Assembly (NCBI RefSeq): GCF_010111755.1
Contig: NC_088959.1
Location: 1,078,526-1,142,525 of the forward strand
Direction of reading: 5' to 3'
DNA length: 64,000 bases
Origin: Nakaseomyces glabratus
Lineage: Eukaryota; Ascomycota; Saccharomycetes; Saccharomycetales; Saccharomycetaceae
Shown here: in pieces, positions 20,700-30,263 of the stretch
Layout: every line of letters starts with the position of its first letter
Position numbering within the stretch: the stretch's first letter is position 1
The notes under the pieces: generated by a model
What the model was told of the DNA's origin: nothing
Databases searched by the model: none
The model's input: the letters and a program-made list of their open reading frames with translations, nothing else
Made by a program: the position numbers and the translations under genes

Positions 20700-21458
20700 T
20701 TAGCTAGTGTCTTGAAAGTATTGCTGATATGTCGGATCCTGATGATCTTGTCCTTTCATATATTGTTGGCCCATATCACCCATTGCAATGTTAGGGTAAG
20801 GGTTATGATTCTGCGGGAGTGCCTGATGATCCAGAGTTTGATTTGAATGCTGAGGCTGTTGCAATAAATTCTGGTTTTGCAACTGTTGCTGGTTGTCTAA
20901 CATTTGATTGTGTACAGCGTTTTGTCTTAAGTGATGTGGAAGATCAGTTTGTGAGTTACTTCCCAGATCTGGATTACCATTTTGAGTATCACCATGATCT
21001 TCATCTTGCTCTTCTTCGTCATCTTCTTCACCATCTTCGTCAGGAGCATTTAGACACGCTTGGATCAGATTTCTTCCCTCCTGTTGGGTTACTATAGGCT
21101 CAAACTTTGGGGTACTGAATGTATACACTAGACCGGTTTCTGATACAATCAATAATAACACTTGTGTGCCTGTCAATACTGACAACTCAAAAGCCTTTTT
21201 CATAATACCATGTTTTCTCTTTGAAAACGTCACATGCCTTCTAGTTTTGTTTTCAATGAACTTGATTTCAATTTTTCTTCTATCCTTTGGAGTACTAGTA
21301 TTTTCAAAACTTGTACCATTGTTACTTTTAGGTTCAGCTGACATCTCATTTAAAACAGAATTAGACCCAGAAACGGATCCCGTCATGGAACCATCGTCAT
21401 CTATATCATCGACTTTGTCTTCCATATTATTCCCATTTATATCTTCCTTGTCAGACAT
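20700..21458 (-). CDS. MCM1: MCM1, MADS-box transcription factor
   Basis: 252 residues from the ATG at 21456-21458; the two extra upstream codons of the open frame (TTG, AGA) are ignored. The MADS domain spans about 59-117 (RRKIEIKFIENKTRRHVTF, then SKRKHGIMKKAFELS), followed by the SAM-type extension through QEGRNLIQACLNAPD. An acidic tract (about 140-155) and a Gln/Asn-rich activation region end in YQQYFQ, matching the Mcm1 C-terminus. Mcm1 binds CC(A/T)6GG-like sites and works with alpha1/alpha2, Ste12, Fkh2, Yox1 and, with Arg80-Arg81, on arginine genes. The N-terminal arm (~58 residues) is longer than in S. cerevisiae Mcm1 (~17), a feature also of Arg80, but domain sequence and tail fit Mcm1. 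ARG3 is the next gene on the same strand. Confidence 0.88.
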   Translation of the reverse strand: MSDKEDINGNNMEDKVDDIDDDGSMTGSVSGSNSVLNEMSAEPKSNNGTSFENTSTPKDRRKIEIKFIENKTRRHVTFSKRKHGIMKKAFELSVLTGTQVLLLIVSETGLVYTFSTPKFEPIVTQQEGRNLIQACLNAPDEDGEEDDEEEQDEDHGDTQNGNPDLGSNSQTDLPHHLRQNAVHNQMLDNQQQLQNQNLLQQPQHSNQTLDHQALPQNHNPYPNIAMGDMGQQYMKGQDHQDPTYQQYFQDTS

Positions 21459-22416
21459 TCTCAACTATTTCAGTCTTTAAATTCTTTTAGCAATATTACG
21501 GGTGGCTTGATCTACCTGCTCGATTCCTTGTACTTCGTAAGCTATTTTTCGTTGCTGCACAGAGGTGTTGGAATATACGCAAAAAAAAATCTGTGAATAA
21601 CAACCGTGTTTAACAAAATTCTTGATAACAAATCAGTCGCAGTGTACCAGTTAGAAGTATTTCCTTTTCCTTACAGAATGCGATCCTCTAGCTCTTTGTT
21701 GGCTATTTACTTTTTCCCTAACCAAACAATTCACGTATTGCCATATAATGCTATTCAGAATGCAGGTTTACAGTAATAAAGACCCTGAAGCAATAAAATA
21801 CAGCTCTTAAGTTATGAAATATAAGCACTAATATGCGTAAGAACTACCAATTTCCTAATCTGTTATGGAGACTCAACCTAATAAACCCAATTAAGAAATT
21901 ACATTAATGAAAAATAATGGCATCAAATTCCTAAAATGGTTAAATCTCAAAATCTCAACGAAAAAAAAAAAAATTGACAAAAATCATCTCTGCAAAGGTT
22001 CAGAATGGCCACGGTGATGACAAAAAATCAAGAAACGCAAAGATGGTTGCTACGATCTGTTTTCTAGGAAAAGTACCTTGCATAAACACTAATAATGTGA
22101 TGTCATCACTTTAGCACACACAAATGGATGAAACCAACAAGTGTACGTTGATCACTATATCATAGCATCCCAAATACATACTCTGTGTGAACAGGTCTTT
22201 GAGCTTAAGCCACTGTTGAACCTATGCCGTTGGTTTCTCGGTGGTTCACAGCATAAAATATCTGATAATTATAATTATGACCAAAATGTATTATTAACTC
22301 AAAAAATATAGAGATTTATAAAGGAAAAAATTTGAAATGAAATGCAATGCAGAACTTGTAGAAATTATGATACAAAGCCCAGTGGGAGCGAAATTATTGT
22401 CTTTTCTTTAAGAAAT
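21459..22416. other. Intergenic: MCM1 promoter / ARG3 3' flank
   Basis: 958 bp with a run of 13 A near 21961 and otherwise AT-rich sequence. No gene or RNA gene recognised. Confidence 0.6.
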
Positions 22417-23424
22417 TTATTTGCAAGCGTTAAAATCGCCCTTATGTACCACGAACACATCAATAGCAGCCATGGCAGCATATAGTCTGTTTTCAGCTTC
22501 ATCAAAAACTATTGAGTGGTCACCATAAAATATGTCATCAGTGACTTCTTCGTGATGTCTTGGCAGACAATGCATGAACTTAAAGTTAGGTGCGGCAACG
22601 GAGGCATGTTCTTGGCTAACCTGGAACCCTTGGAATTGCTTTAGTTTGGCCTCCTTAGCAAATTCTTCACCCATAGACACGAAAGTGTCTGTCACAAGAA
22701 CATGTGCACCAACCGATGCATGTTTTGAATCGTGAGTAACTTCAATCTGTGTACCGTTCTTAGCACAAATCTTTTTTGCTGCGTTCATGATCTCCGGATC
22801 CATTTCAATACCTGGCGGAGTAGCTATGGAAACATCCATACCAAGCTTTAAACAAGCAATGGCCATATCATTGATAACGTTATTAGAGTCACCGATCCAA
22901 GTGATTTTAAGCTTGTTCTTGGTGTAGTCAAGATGCTCTTTAATAGTTAGCATATCACAAATTGCTTGCAAAGGATGATATGTGTCACACAGAGAGTTGA
23001 TAATAGGAACAGAAGAGTGCTGACATAGCAATTGGATATCTTCATGCTTGTTCACACGTGCGAAAATGCACGAAACCATAGAAGACACAACCTTAGCGGT
23101 ATCATAAAATGATTCGTTGACACCCAGTTGGATATCTTCTTTACCTAAAAACATAGGTTGAGCACCAAAAAATGTAGAGGCTCCTTCTGTTGAAATTCTA
23201 GTTCTAGTGGATCTCTTGGTGAAGATCATTGCAATAGTTCTGCCCAGCAGCTTTAAATGTTGTTCTTGAAATTCTTCAGTGTTACCAGACTTGAATATTT
23301 TCTTGAAATGCTCTGCCCTGTTTACAAGGATTTCAAATTCTTCATCCGATAGATCTTTAATAGACACCAAGTGACGGATTTTGCTATTGGAGTTCATAGA
23401 ATAGGATTCAGTAGGTTGAGTCAT
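22417..23424 (-). CDS. ARG3: Ornithine carbamoyltransferase
   Basis: 335 residues, the normal length. It catalyses carbamoyl phosphate + L-ornithine to L-citrulline in arginine biosynthesis; in yeasts the enzyme is cytosolic, and no mitochondrial presequence is seen. Motifs: carbamoyl phosphate loop STRTR at 72-76, HPLQ at 150-153, and the ornithine-site HCLPRH at 285-290 with the catalytic Cys286. The ATG at 23422-23424 gives a short 15-residue arm before the fold. S. cerevisiae ARG3 is repressed by arginine through ArgR-Mcm1 and induced by Gcn4; candidate sites for both are found upstream. The gene lies head-to-tail behind MCM1 with 958 bp between them. Confidence 0.96.
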   Translation of the reverse strand: MTQPTESYSMNSNSKIRHLVSIKDLSDEEFEILVNRAEHFKKIFKSGNTEEFQEQHLKLLGRTIAMIFTKRSTRTRISTEGASTFFGAQPMFLGKEDIQLGVNESFYDTAKVVSSMVSCIFARVNKHEDIQLLCQHSSVPIINSLCDTYHPLQAICDMLTIKEHLDYTKNKLKITWIGDSNNVINDMAIACLKLGMDVSIATPPGIEMDPEIMNAAKKICAKNGTQIEVTHDSKHASVGAHVLVTDTFVSMGEEFAKEAKLKQFQGFQVSQEHASVAAPNFKFMHCLPRHHEEVTDDIFYGDHSIVFDEAENRLYAAMAAIDVFVVHKGDFNACK

Positions 23425-23602
23425 TGTAATATTTTATCTAATGGTTGATTTTAATGCAAAGAAAATTGAACAAAAGTTATCTAATAACTTCTCGAGTGAT
23501 GAATTGATGTTATGTGTATCTATAACAGAAAATAGAATGGTAAATAGAAATAACTTTTAACAGCAGAATGATTCAATCTAAAACTACAAATGTACACTGA
23601 TC

Positions 23603-23610
23603 CTTATATA
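23603..23610 (-). promoter_or_regulatory. TATA box of ARG3
   Basis: TATATAAG on the minus strand, ~180 bp upstream of the ARG3 ATG. Confidence 0.5.
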
Positions 23611-23785
23611 TCTCAAACTACTCGTCAATACCTTCCGTTAATTACCACTAACTGTGTATGCTCGGTGATGGCCAATATCGACAATGAGCCATACTCGTCT
23701 CGGGCGTCACATTTTATGGCAATCGGTAGCGAATAGGCCTTAATGCTACTACAAATAAAAGGGAAACATCTGGCGAGGTTGATCC

Positions 23786-23800
23786 TTTCCTCCAAAGGAA
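23786..23800 (-). promoter_or_regulatory. Candidate Mcm1/ArgR P-box upstream of ARG3
   Basis: A dyad TTTCC-TCCAAA-GGAA, ~365 bp upstream of the ARG3 ATG, close to the Mcm1 P-box pattern TTTCC-N6-GGAAA. The centre has two C residues, so it is not a perfect CArG box. A TGACGCCC sequence lies ~90 bp nearer the gene on the same strand and could be an Arg-box-like element. Function is inferred from the known ArgR-Mcm1 control of ARG3. Confidence 0.4.
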
Positions 23801-23895
23801 TGCCGTTGTGTAACGTCAAAGGCAAAAACACGTAAAGACAATACAGTTATGGCTTCCTCTCAACGTGGGGGGCCGTGAAATTGAACAGAAATGAA

Positions 23896-23901
<6 letters not shown>
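23896..23901 (+). promoter_or_regulatory. Gcn4-type half-site upstream of ARG3
   Basis: ATGACTC, half of the Gcn4 palindrome, ~470 bp upstream of the ARG3 ATG and abutting the CT repeat. Confidence 0.35.

Positions 23902-23932
<31 letters not shown>
23899..23932. repeat. CT dinucleotide microsatellite, 17 units
   Basis: Uninterrupted (CT)17 in the ARG3 upstream region. Perfect dinucleotide tracts like this are length-unstable. Confidence 0.95.
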
Positions 23933-23935
<3 letters not shown>

Positions 23936-24324
23936 AGGTGTAGCGAGGGAAAAAAAAAGGAACTTACAAGAAATGGCTATAATCTCTACTTTATCTCTAT
24001 TTGGAAAGATTTAGCGAAATATCAGTTCTGCCTTCCATAAAATGTCATACTGAGATAGTAATGTTAAAGGAAATAGTTAGCGAATGCATGCTATCATGTC
24101 ATATATTCACCTTGCCTCTTACATAGTTGACGACCATACAAGACTTCCCTCGCTTCCACTTGCTTTCATTTCATTATTTGTACTTAATAAGGTACTCAGA
24201 TAGAGTTCTTATCAGTAGTTGGGAACCTTAAAGAACACTCTAGGCCTTTGGTTTCTCATACTAATGAATGGCCTCATACTAGCCCTAGATGTTCGTTCAA
24301 ATTTTTGACACAAAATAGTCTTGG

Positions 24325-24353
24325 CTATCACTATCACCATCACTATCACTATC
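24325..24353. repeat. Hexamer repeat CTATCA, ~5 units
   Basis: Tandem CTATCA units, one with CCATCA, in non-coding DNA between ARG3 and UBS1. Confidence 0.75.
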
Positions 24354-24904
24354 TTGGCGGTAACAGTCCCAGAATAGCGATATATTCGATCATTCAATTG
24401 CTTTTTACTTTTTGGTCCAGCTTGGCTTAACAGTACTGTTTGACAGTACAATACTTCATTCACAAGGACCTGTGATTTTGAGAAATTTGTGTATCCGTGA
24501 ACTTTAATTCTACTAATTATTCTCACACAAAAAGAAACAAACAGACTTATATTGAGCTGCTAGTCTTTCAAGAAATAGAAAGTTTTACATCGCACACTAG
24601 CAGATCAACATGAAGCTGTAGTCGAGTCACGTAACTTTTAATATCAATACCATTCTAATGAAGGTTTGATTTTCTCATATATGTAACTATCTATGAATTT
24701 CCTTCATAGCAACTGAATATAAAATTTAAAACAAACGTAAAGTGTAAATTGAAATATATTCTATATACATTATAACATCCTGATATCTTGATGACTAATT
24801 ATAAAATGACGATGATGCTATAAATGTTGAAGATATTAATTGAAAACTATGCAAGGTGTGAGAAACACATGGACAATAATCAAATACAAAAATAAAATAG
24901 AAAC

Positions 24905-25609
24905 TTAACATCTTCTTCTCTTTAGAGATGACTGCATTTCTTCAATGATTTCACCACCGTGTTTATGAGACGGTCTACTATCACATGCCAAAAAGTTATG
25001 TGTGAGACCGTTCGAAGGAGGAATTCCTTTATTAAATCCAAAGTAGAAAGAATCATCCATTGGTTTAGTTGTAGAACAGTTCGAAGAATTTTGACTTTGT
25101 ATGGCATTTAATTTATGCCGGTAACTCCTTACAAGATCATAATCTCCTTCTTGTAATAATCCACAAAGTTCTGGAAACACTCTAACAAAATCCTTGCAAA
25201 CTATCCTATTCCAGGAATAGCACAATCTTGAATTTATTTGTGTATTGTTATTCATCAAAGTATCAGTAGTTCTAAAAAACATTCCCCATATGTGATCAAT
25301 AAGTTTTACAAAGCCATGCTCTAAGAGTAGTAAGTTTTGAAGATGAGTTAATGATACATTCCTGTTTATAGGCAATTTGTTATTTGGGGTAAGACATTTC
25401 ATGACAATGATGCTGTTATCATTCTCTGGTTGATGCAGATAAAGTAATATGTACAGTTCATGACCGGTTTGTTTGAAATCCCGAAGTACCACATGCCAAA
25501 CAAACATATTTGAATCATGGGGCTTCATATAAAAAAGTGCCTCATCTTGCCTCACCGTTCTATTATAATGCTTCCACTCTCTTAAAAGTCGCCTTGTTGC
25601 TATCCTCAT
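24905..25609 (-). CDS. UBS1: UBS1, E2-like positive regulator of Cdc34
   Basis: 234 residues; from memory S. cerevisiae Ubs1 (YBR165W) is ~277. The N-terminal ~110 residues read as a degenerate ubiquitin-conjugating (E2) fold close to the Ubc6 type: first helix ATRRLLREW, then NMFVWHVVLRDF in place of NIFEWHF-type strands, and CLTPNNKLPINRNVSL where Ubc6-type enzymes have the TPNGRF...RLCL block. The catalytic Cys position aligns with Ser86, so it is probably inactive as an E2. S. cerevisiae UBS1 was found as a dosage suppressor of cdc34 and is nuclear. It is divergent from ARL1 as in S. cerevisiae (YBR165W/YBR164C), which anchors the identification. A TACTAAC motif just upstream (25628-25635) has no matching 5' splice site. 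Confidence 0.8.
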   Translation of the reverse strand: MRIATRRLLREWKHYNRTVRQDEALFYMKPHDSNMFVWHVVLRDFKQTGHELYILLYLHQPENDNSIIVMKCLTPNNKLPINRNVSLTHLQNLLLLEHGFVKLIDHIWGMFFRTTDTLMNNNTQINSRLCYSWNRIVCKDFVRVFPELCGLLQEGDYDLVRSYRHKLNAIQSQNSSNCSTTKPMDDSFYFGFNKGIPPSNGLTHNFLACDSRPSHKHGGEIIEEMQSSLKRRRC

Positions 25610-26706
25610 CCTATTATTCTACGACTCTGTTAGTACTTCCAGTACAATTATTCAAAGAAATAGTGTCTATGTGTTAGTCTCTTCTTGAAAATGAGATGAA
25701 TTTAACAAATGATTTGGTAGTATAGTGGTCTCTTTTCCAGACCGACTCTGTATGTTCGTTAAACTTAAAGATGAACTCTTATACTATTCCAGATAGTCTT
25801 GTTTCTATTTCAAATTCCCTAAATCTTTTGAATAAGCAGGGAGGGAGTCAGATGCTTTATTATATTCAATACTAATTTATTCTGAATAAGTAGAAAGTCC
25901 AACCAGCTAGATAATACTAGTTATTATACTTTTATCTTGTTTGTTATTATTTAAATTTTTGATCACTAAGTAACTTAATTTTTTAAATTTTCTTAGAAAG
26001 CTAATGAAGAAGCTAGAAATTTTATCGTTTTTCCATTTGGAGAGCCAGCAATATAACTACAAGAGTTTAAAAAGTGCAAGGATAGATTCATATAGGAAGA
26101 ACACAACGCGTAGCATTTGAGCTTTTGTAGCCACACAAGACTGTGCTGCAAAAATATCTGGTTAATAACAGATGGAAAGTTACAAAATATTGAAACTCAG
26201 ATGTTAATATACTATAGTACTTTTTGTCACTTATTCTCAGCAATAGTAAGGCCGTTAATCTGATTGATAAAGATTTTGATCAGGATTTCTTTCTACAGGA
26301 TCGAAAAAGGAGATCGATATGAACTCTCTATCTTTGCAAGCTATAATTGCGGCAAACCTTGTTACAATCCTATCTTTTGTAGTCGATCTTAATTTGTCCA
26401 ATATTATATGATATGCACTCGTTGACGTATCGTCGCTGGTAACTGAAAAATTCTTGGGATCAACAATAGGAAGATGTGCAAGCAAAGGAAAATCTGAAAG
26501 CTGAAAGAAGTAGAAGACAAAGTTGAATTAAATAATGTTTTTAGTAAAAGGGATGTATATTTCTTGGCGTCCCTAACATTCGCTCTCGATATTCTGTTAG
26601 TTGCTCGGTTGTGGATTTATACTGAATTTTGAAATAAGTATCTTCTACTGTACAAAGGATCAAATCAGCACATAGCAAAACTTATTCATAAAAAGACTAA
26701 CACAAA
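25610..26706. other. Divergent UBS1-ARL1 intergenic region
   Basis: 1097 bp. It contains the open frame at 26255-26500 described separately and a single ACGCGT at 26108. The rest is AT-rich. Confidence 0.6.
26255..26500 (-). CDS. Possible 3' exon of an unidentified spliced gene
   Basis: An open frame of about 81 codons without an ATG at its beginning, ending in NPDQNLYQSD. Composition is protein-like (LPIVDPKNF, KDRIVTRFAAIIACKDREF, ISISFFDP). Directly upstream on the same strand the sequence reads TACTAAA (26540-26546, branch-point-like), a pyrimidine-rich tract, then TTTCAG ending at 26501; a second CAG follows 7 nt later. This is how a yeast intron 3' end looks. I could not find an ATG exon with a convincing GTATGT donor between it and ARL1; the only weak donor is GTATAA. 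It could also be a decayed gene. I do not recognise the protein; a small assembly-chaperone-like protein is only a guess. Confidence 0.3.
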   Translation of the reverse strand, partial: LSDFPLLAHLPIVDPKNFSVTSDDTSTSAYHIILDKLRSTTKDRIVTRFAAIIACKDREFISISFFDPVERNPDQNLYQSD

Positions 26707-27258
26707 ATGGGAAATTTCTTCAGTTCAATGTTTGATAGGCTGTGGGGGATCAACAAAGAATTACGTATCCTGATCCTGGGACTTGATGGTGCTGGTAAGA
26801 CTACCATATTATATAGATTACAGATTGGAGAAGTCGTCACAACAAAGCCAACGATCGGTTTTAATGTGGAGACACTGACATACAAGAATTTAAAGCTAAA
26901 TGTATGGGATCTGGGTGGCCAAACTAGTATTAGGCCATATTGGAGATGTTATTATGCAGATACAGCGGCAGTTATATTTGTCGTGGATTCTACCGATAAA
27001 GATCGTATGTCTACCGCGTCGAAAGAATTGCATCTAATGCTACAGGAAGAAGAATTGCAAGACGCCGCATTGTTAGTATTTGCTAACAAGCAGGATCAAC
27101 CAGGTGCACTGACTGCTAGTGAGGTGTCTAAAGAATTAAACTTAGTAGAGTTGAAAGATAGAAGTTGGTCTATAGTTGCTTCTAGTGCTATAAAAGGTGA
27201 AGGTATCACTGAAGGTCTTGATTGGCTAATTGATGTTATCAAGGATGAGCAATTATGA
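26707..27258 (+). CDS. ARL1: ARL1, Arf-like GTPase of the Golgi
   Basis: 183 residues, identical in length to S. cerevisiae Arl1. Small GTPase acting at the trans-Golgi, recruiting the GRIP-domain golgin Imh1 and working with Arl3 and Mon2/Neo1 pathways. Gly2 in MGNFFSSMF is the N-myristoylation site; P-loop GLDGAGKT at 25-32; switch I Thr49 (KPTIGF); switch II WDLGGQ at 67-72 with catalytic Gln72; NKQD at 127-130. No insertion or missing element. Divergent from UBS1. Confidence 0.97.
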   Translation: MGNFFSSMFDRLWGINKELRILILGLDGAGKTTILYRLQIGEVVTTKPTIGFNVETLTYKNLKLNVWDLGGQTSIRPYWRCYYADTAAVIFVVDSTDKDRMSTASKELHLMLQEEELQDAALLVFANKQDQPGALTASEVSKELNLVELKDRSWSIVASSAIKGEGITEGLDWLIDVIKDEQL

Positions 27259-28121
27259 ATCAACCGCTAGAAATGAGCTTGGTTTTATATCCAATGCAAA
27301 ATAATGCATAGTGAATTATTCCGAGACAAAATCTATAATTTTGCATCAAATTACTAAGAATCACGATATCAACCGACGTTAATGATTCAATACATGGACA
27401 TAAATTCAGTCTGTTTGGCCAACGTAAGTTCCCTTTATTTTATATTTTTAAGATCCAAAGCCTTCCAAACTCACTTTATCGATTAAGTGCGAGTCAAGAT
27501 CTTGAATCGACACTAATCAGCACATCAATGCTTGTCTTTAATTTAATGCGATAGGTCATAAGTAATTTATTAGCCTATCAATATTATGTTATGAGCTAAT
27601 TTAATTTATCGGGTTAATGTCATAGATTGAAAAGTTTAACAATCAACATTAAATATAAATCTTTCAGGCCATAACTTCTATGAACGTGAATTTGATGATT
27701 ATATACCTATGATTATTGTCTCGCTACTTTTATTCTTAAGCGTGATTTATAATATTAATGCATGTTAGTGCATAGAGCATAACATTCCTATATAACGTGT
27801 GCATAGTAAAACTATAAAACTGAAACATAGAATACAATACAAGATCATCCTCCATAATTAAAGGCTTATCAAAGTTTTCCCAAAACTAAATACCAAATTC
27901 TTAACAAATAATTTAATTTTAGATGTAATTTATAATTAGGTACTGAATTTGTACAAATGTTATGCCATCTATCCCATTGAAAAAGGGAAAACTCAAGCCC
28001 CACATTTCAATAATAACATTTGAACAGTTCAGGTATAATATATAATAAATAGTGTCCACGTGATGCCTTGAACTTTTAATACAGCCCTCACAAGAATAAA
28101 ACCAACATAGCTATTTGATAT
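27259..28121. other. Intergenic: ARL1 3' flank to tRNA-iMet
   Basis: 863 bp, strongly AT-rich. No ORF or RNA gene seen before the tRNA. A CACGTG lies at ~28058, ~65 bp upstream of the tRNA. Confidence 0.6.
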
Positions 28122-28193
28122 AGCGCCGTGGCGCAGTGGAAGCGCGCAGGGCTCATAACCCTGATGTCCCTAGATCGAAACTAGGCGGCGCTA
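28122..28193 (+). tRNA. Initiator tRNA-Met (CAU)
   Basis: 72 nt, no intron. The 5' end AGCGCC pairs with GGCGCT, the anticodon stem is CAGGG/CCCTG with loop CTCATAA, and the T-loop ATCGAAA (initiator-type, instead of TTCGA) is present. The T-arm stem CCTAG/CTAGG differs from the S. cerevisiae initiator as I remember it, by compensatory changes. Confidence 0.95.
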
Positions 28194-28194
28194 C

Positions 28195-28206
28195 TTTTTT
28201 TTTTTT
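28195..28206 (+). terminator. Pol III terminator of tRNA-iMet
   Basis: Run of 12 T starting 2 nt past the tRNA 3' end. Confidence 0.9.
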
Positions 28207-29171
28207 GACAGTAGTAAAAAATAAAAAATAAAAAATATATATGCTGCTGCCATCTGTATTGCAAGAAACAAATACAAACTTTTGAGTAAAGGCGAAGGGC
28301 ATTATGATGACAAAGATAGACAGACTTTGCTATTGCTGCTTTCGGATGGATAAAACTTATTGCCGATAGCTGTGCTACGTTGACATACTGATGGTTGGTT
28401 AATTCCACAAATTTACAATAGAACAGTAGCCTTCTCTCCAATAGTGTACGGGTATATTGGCTTCTTACGATGGTATTTTCATGATTCGAATAAGTTGCTC
28501 GCACTTATTTCCTTGTTGTTGATATAATACTATCTCAAACCAAAATATAGATAAAATCCACTTGCTAAGGTGTACATGAAGTCCTACCTAGCATCTTAAT
28601 CAAAGTTAGTCATTTGTAATAACGTGCCTACGGAATTAAGTTCTTACACTTAGCATTGCTGAAAAATCTTAATCATTTCTCATGAGAAAACACAGGAAAA
28701 AATAAGAGTCAAAGGACCATTGCCAATAATCCGAAGTTTTTTCTTCCTCTAGATATCATCTCTTTTTGGTGTAGTGAGGCTAGGACTACGAAATTATTAC
28801 AGTAATTAGTTCATTATATATAAATTTGAGAACCTGTATATATTCATCATTGGAGTTGTGAAGACTGCCATAATATTCTCCGCAACCTTATAAATACTAG
28901 TTCTCACTTTGCTAACTGATCTTGTTGTGAAAGAGAACAATATAAAGCAATACAGTTTGCCATCCAAGGTACAATCTCAGTTGTTATTTTTTCTTCCTAT
29001 CAGACACCAATTGAACTTCACATTTTGAAAAAACAGATTTCAAATAGAAAACTAATATACCATCGGTTTTTGATCATATTAAAATACCCTTCTTGGATGG
29101 GTATTATAGTACTGAGATTACCTATTTCTTTTTGCCTTTTAGTAAGATAAGATACCAGAAACTGTTATATA
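28207..29171. other. Intergenic: tRNA-iMet to PEX27
   Basis: 965 bp. Contains A-rich AAAAAAT repeats just after the terminator (~28215-28235) and otherwise no recognisable element. It must include the PEX27 promoter. Confidence 0.6.
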
Positions 29172-30263
29172 ATGTCATTCACCGAAGAGTGGGTGGACGA
29201 AAGACCAATTAGCCATAAGAAGCTAGTGGATGAGTTTTACGACTTCGAGTATAAATCCGAGGACAAGCAACAAAGTATTGCACCTATCGTGCGTGCATTA
29301 GATATCATCAAAGTGATTATTGAATCTCTGGCAGGTAAAGATAAATCTGCCAAAGTACTAAAATATACATTGGATGTGATCAACTTATTTGTACAACGGA
29401 CCAGGGAAAATATTGTTAGATGGGATCCACAGGTGCTTACTTATTATAAGAAGGTATTAAAGGACCTAAAATGGTGGATGATGTTGAGACATCCAATTAC
29501 TATAGCCAAAATATGGGTAGTTGCTATGTCCCGTAATTTTGAGATAAAGGCCTCTTACTTAAGCCAGCAGTTAAGCACATATAGGTATATTCTTAGATTT
29601 GGTAGCAGTCCGTTCCAAGTTCTTAATATATGGAAAAAACTGGCTCAAACTTATAAAGAAGGGTTAACGGCATCATGTATACATAAACTATGGTTCAATG
29701 AAGACTCAATACGAGAAGTAATTAATTTACACAACACCGTTTGTGATGAACTAGTTCTACTTTACAAATTAAAGGTATGGGACCACAAGGATTTCTATAA
29801 CTGGCTTGAAAAACAGGAAGCTATAAGTTGGGAGGCTGATATTCTTTTTAGTTTGAAAAACAAATTGATTGAGTTGCAAGAGATGAAACAAAAAAGATAT
29901 GAAATGCTCATTGACCTGAGAGCCCGCAGGCAAGCACTTGAACTGTCAAAGTCGCTACATCGTTCCAGAGAAAATATGTCCCCCATTCATAATCAGCTTT
30001 TGCATGAATTTGATAATTCTGACGATTGGAGGCGTACAGAGTTGGAAATATCATCTCAGCTTGAGGAGTACAGACATGGAATATCAATGATTTATCTTGA
30101 TATAATGCGTCTATCGTGTGATTTGATTGCAAATACAACCGATGTACTTAACATGAGGGTGCCTCGTGGTACATATGCAGTTTTCTCCCTGGGTTCCGGT
30201 CTCAGCGGTCTAATGAAGCTATGGCATACTACCAGAATGGATCTAGAAATGAAAAACAAATAA
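29172..30263 (+). CDS. PEX27: PEX27, peroxisomal membrane protein of the Pex11 family
   Basis: 363 residues; from memory S. cerevisiae Pex27 is ~376 and its paralogue Pex25 ~394. Pex11-family proteins are peripheral or integral membrane proteins that control peroxisome size and division. The visible core is helical, with the early motif KVLKYTLDVINLFVQRTRE (about 60-78) typical of Pex11/25/27 and a C-terminal region (about 300-355) of moderately hydrophobic helices ending GSGLSGLMKLWHTTR. No signal peptide. The choice of PEX27 over PEX25 is by synteny: SLK19, LIP5, MCA1, BFR1 and MRM1 follow as in YOR193W-YOR201C. TOA1 (YOR194C) is missing from the expected place. Confidence 0.82.
   Translation: MSFTEEWVDERPISHKKLVDEFYDFEYKSEDKQQSIAPIVRALDIIKVIIESLAGKDKSAKVLKYTLDVINLFVQRTRENIVRWDPQVLTYYKKVLKDLKWWMMLRHPITIAKIWVVAMSRNFEIKASYLSQQLSTYRYILRFGSSPFQVLNIWKKLAQTYKEGLTASCIHKLWFNEDSIREVINLHNTVCDELVLLYKLKVWDHKDFYNWLEKQEAISWEADILFSLKNKLIELQEMKQKRYEMLIDLRARRQALELSKSLHRSRENMSPIHNQLLHEFDNSDDWRRTELEISSQLEEYRHGISMIYLDIMRLSCDLIANTTDVLNMRVPRGTYAVFSLGSGLSGLMKLWHTTRMDLEMKNK

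Larger units (their letters stand above)
23425..24904. other. Intergenic: ARG3 promoter / UBS1 3' flank
   Basis: 1480 bp. The ARG3-proximal 500 bp contain TATA, Mcm1-like and Gcn4-like elements and a CT microsatellite (separate entries). Beyond 24.0 kb only a degenerate CTATCA repeat (24325-24353) is notable; short ORFs here have no protein character. Confidence 0.6.

Noticed and set aside
25628..25635. TACTAAC upstream of UBS1 as evidence for a 5' intron
   Set aside because: No GTATGT-type donor with an upstream ATG exon; the ATG at 25609 already begins the first E2-like helix.
25713..25768. A-box-like TAGTATAGTGG and weak B-box-like GTTCGTTAAAC near UBS1, suggesting a tRNA or a Pol III snoRNA of the snR52 kind
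   Set aside because: No acceptor or T stem can be formed, the B box fails at key positions, and there is no clean T-run terminator at the right distance.
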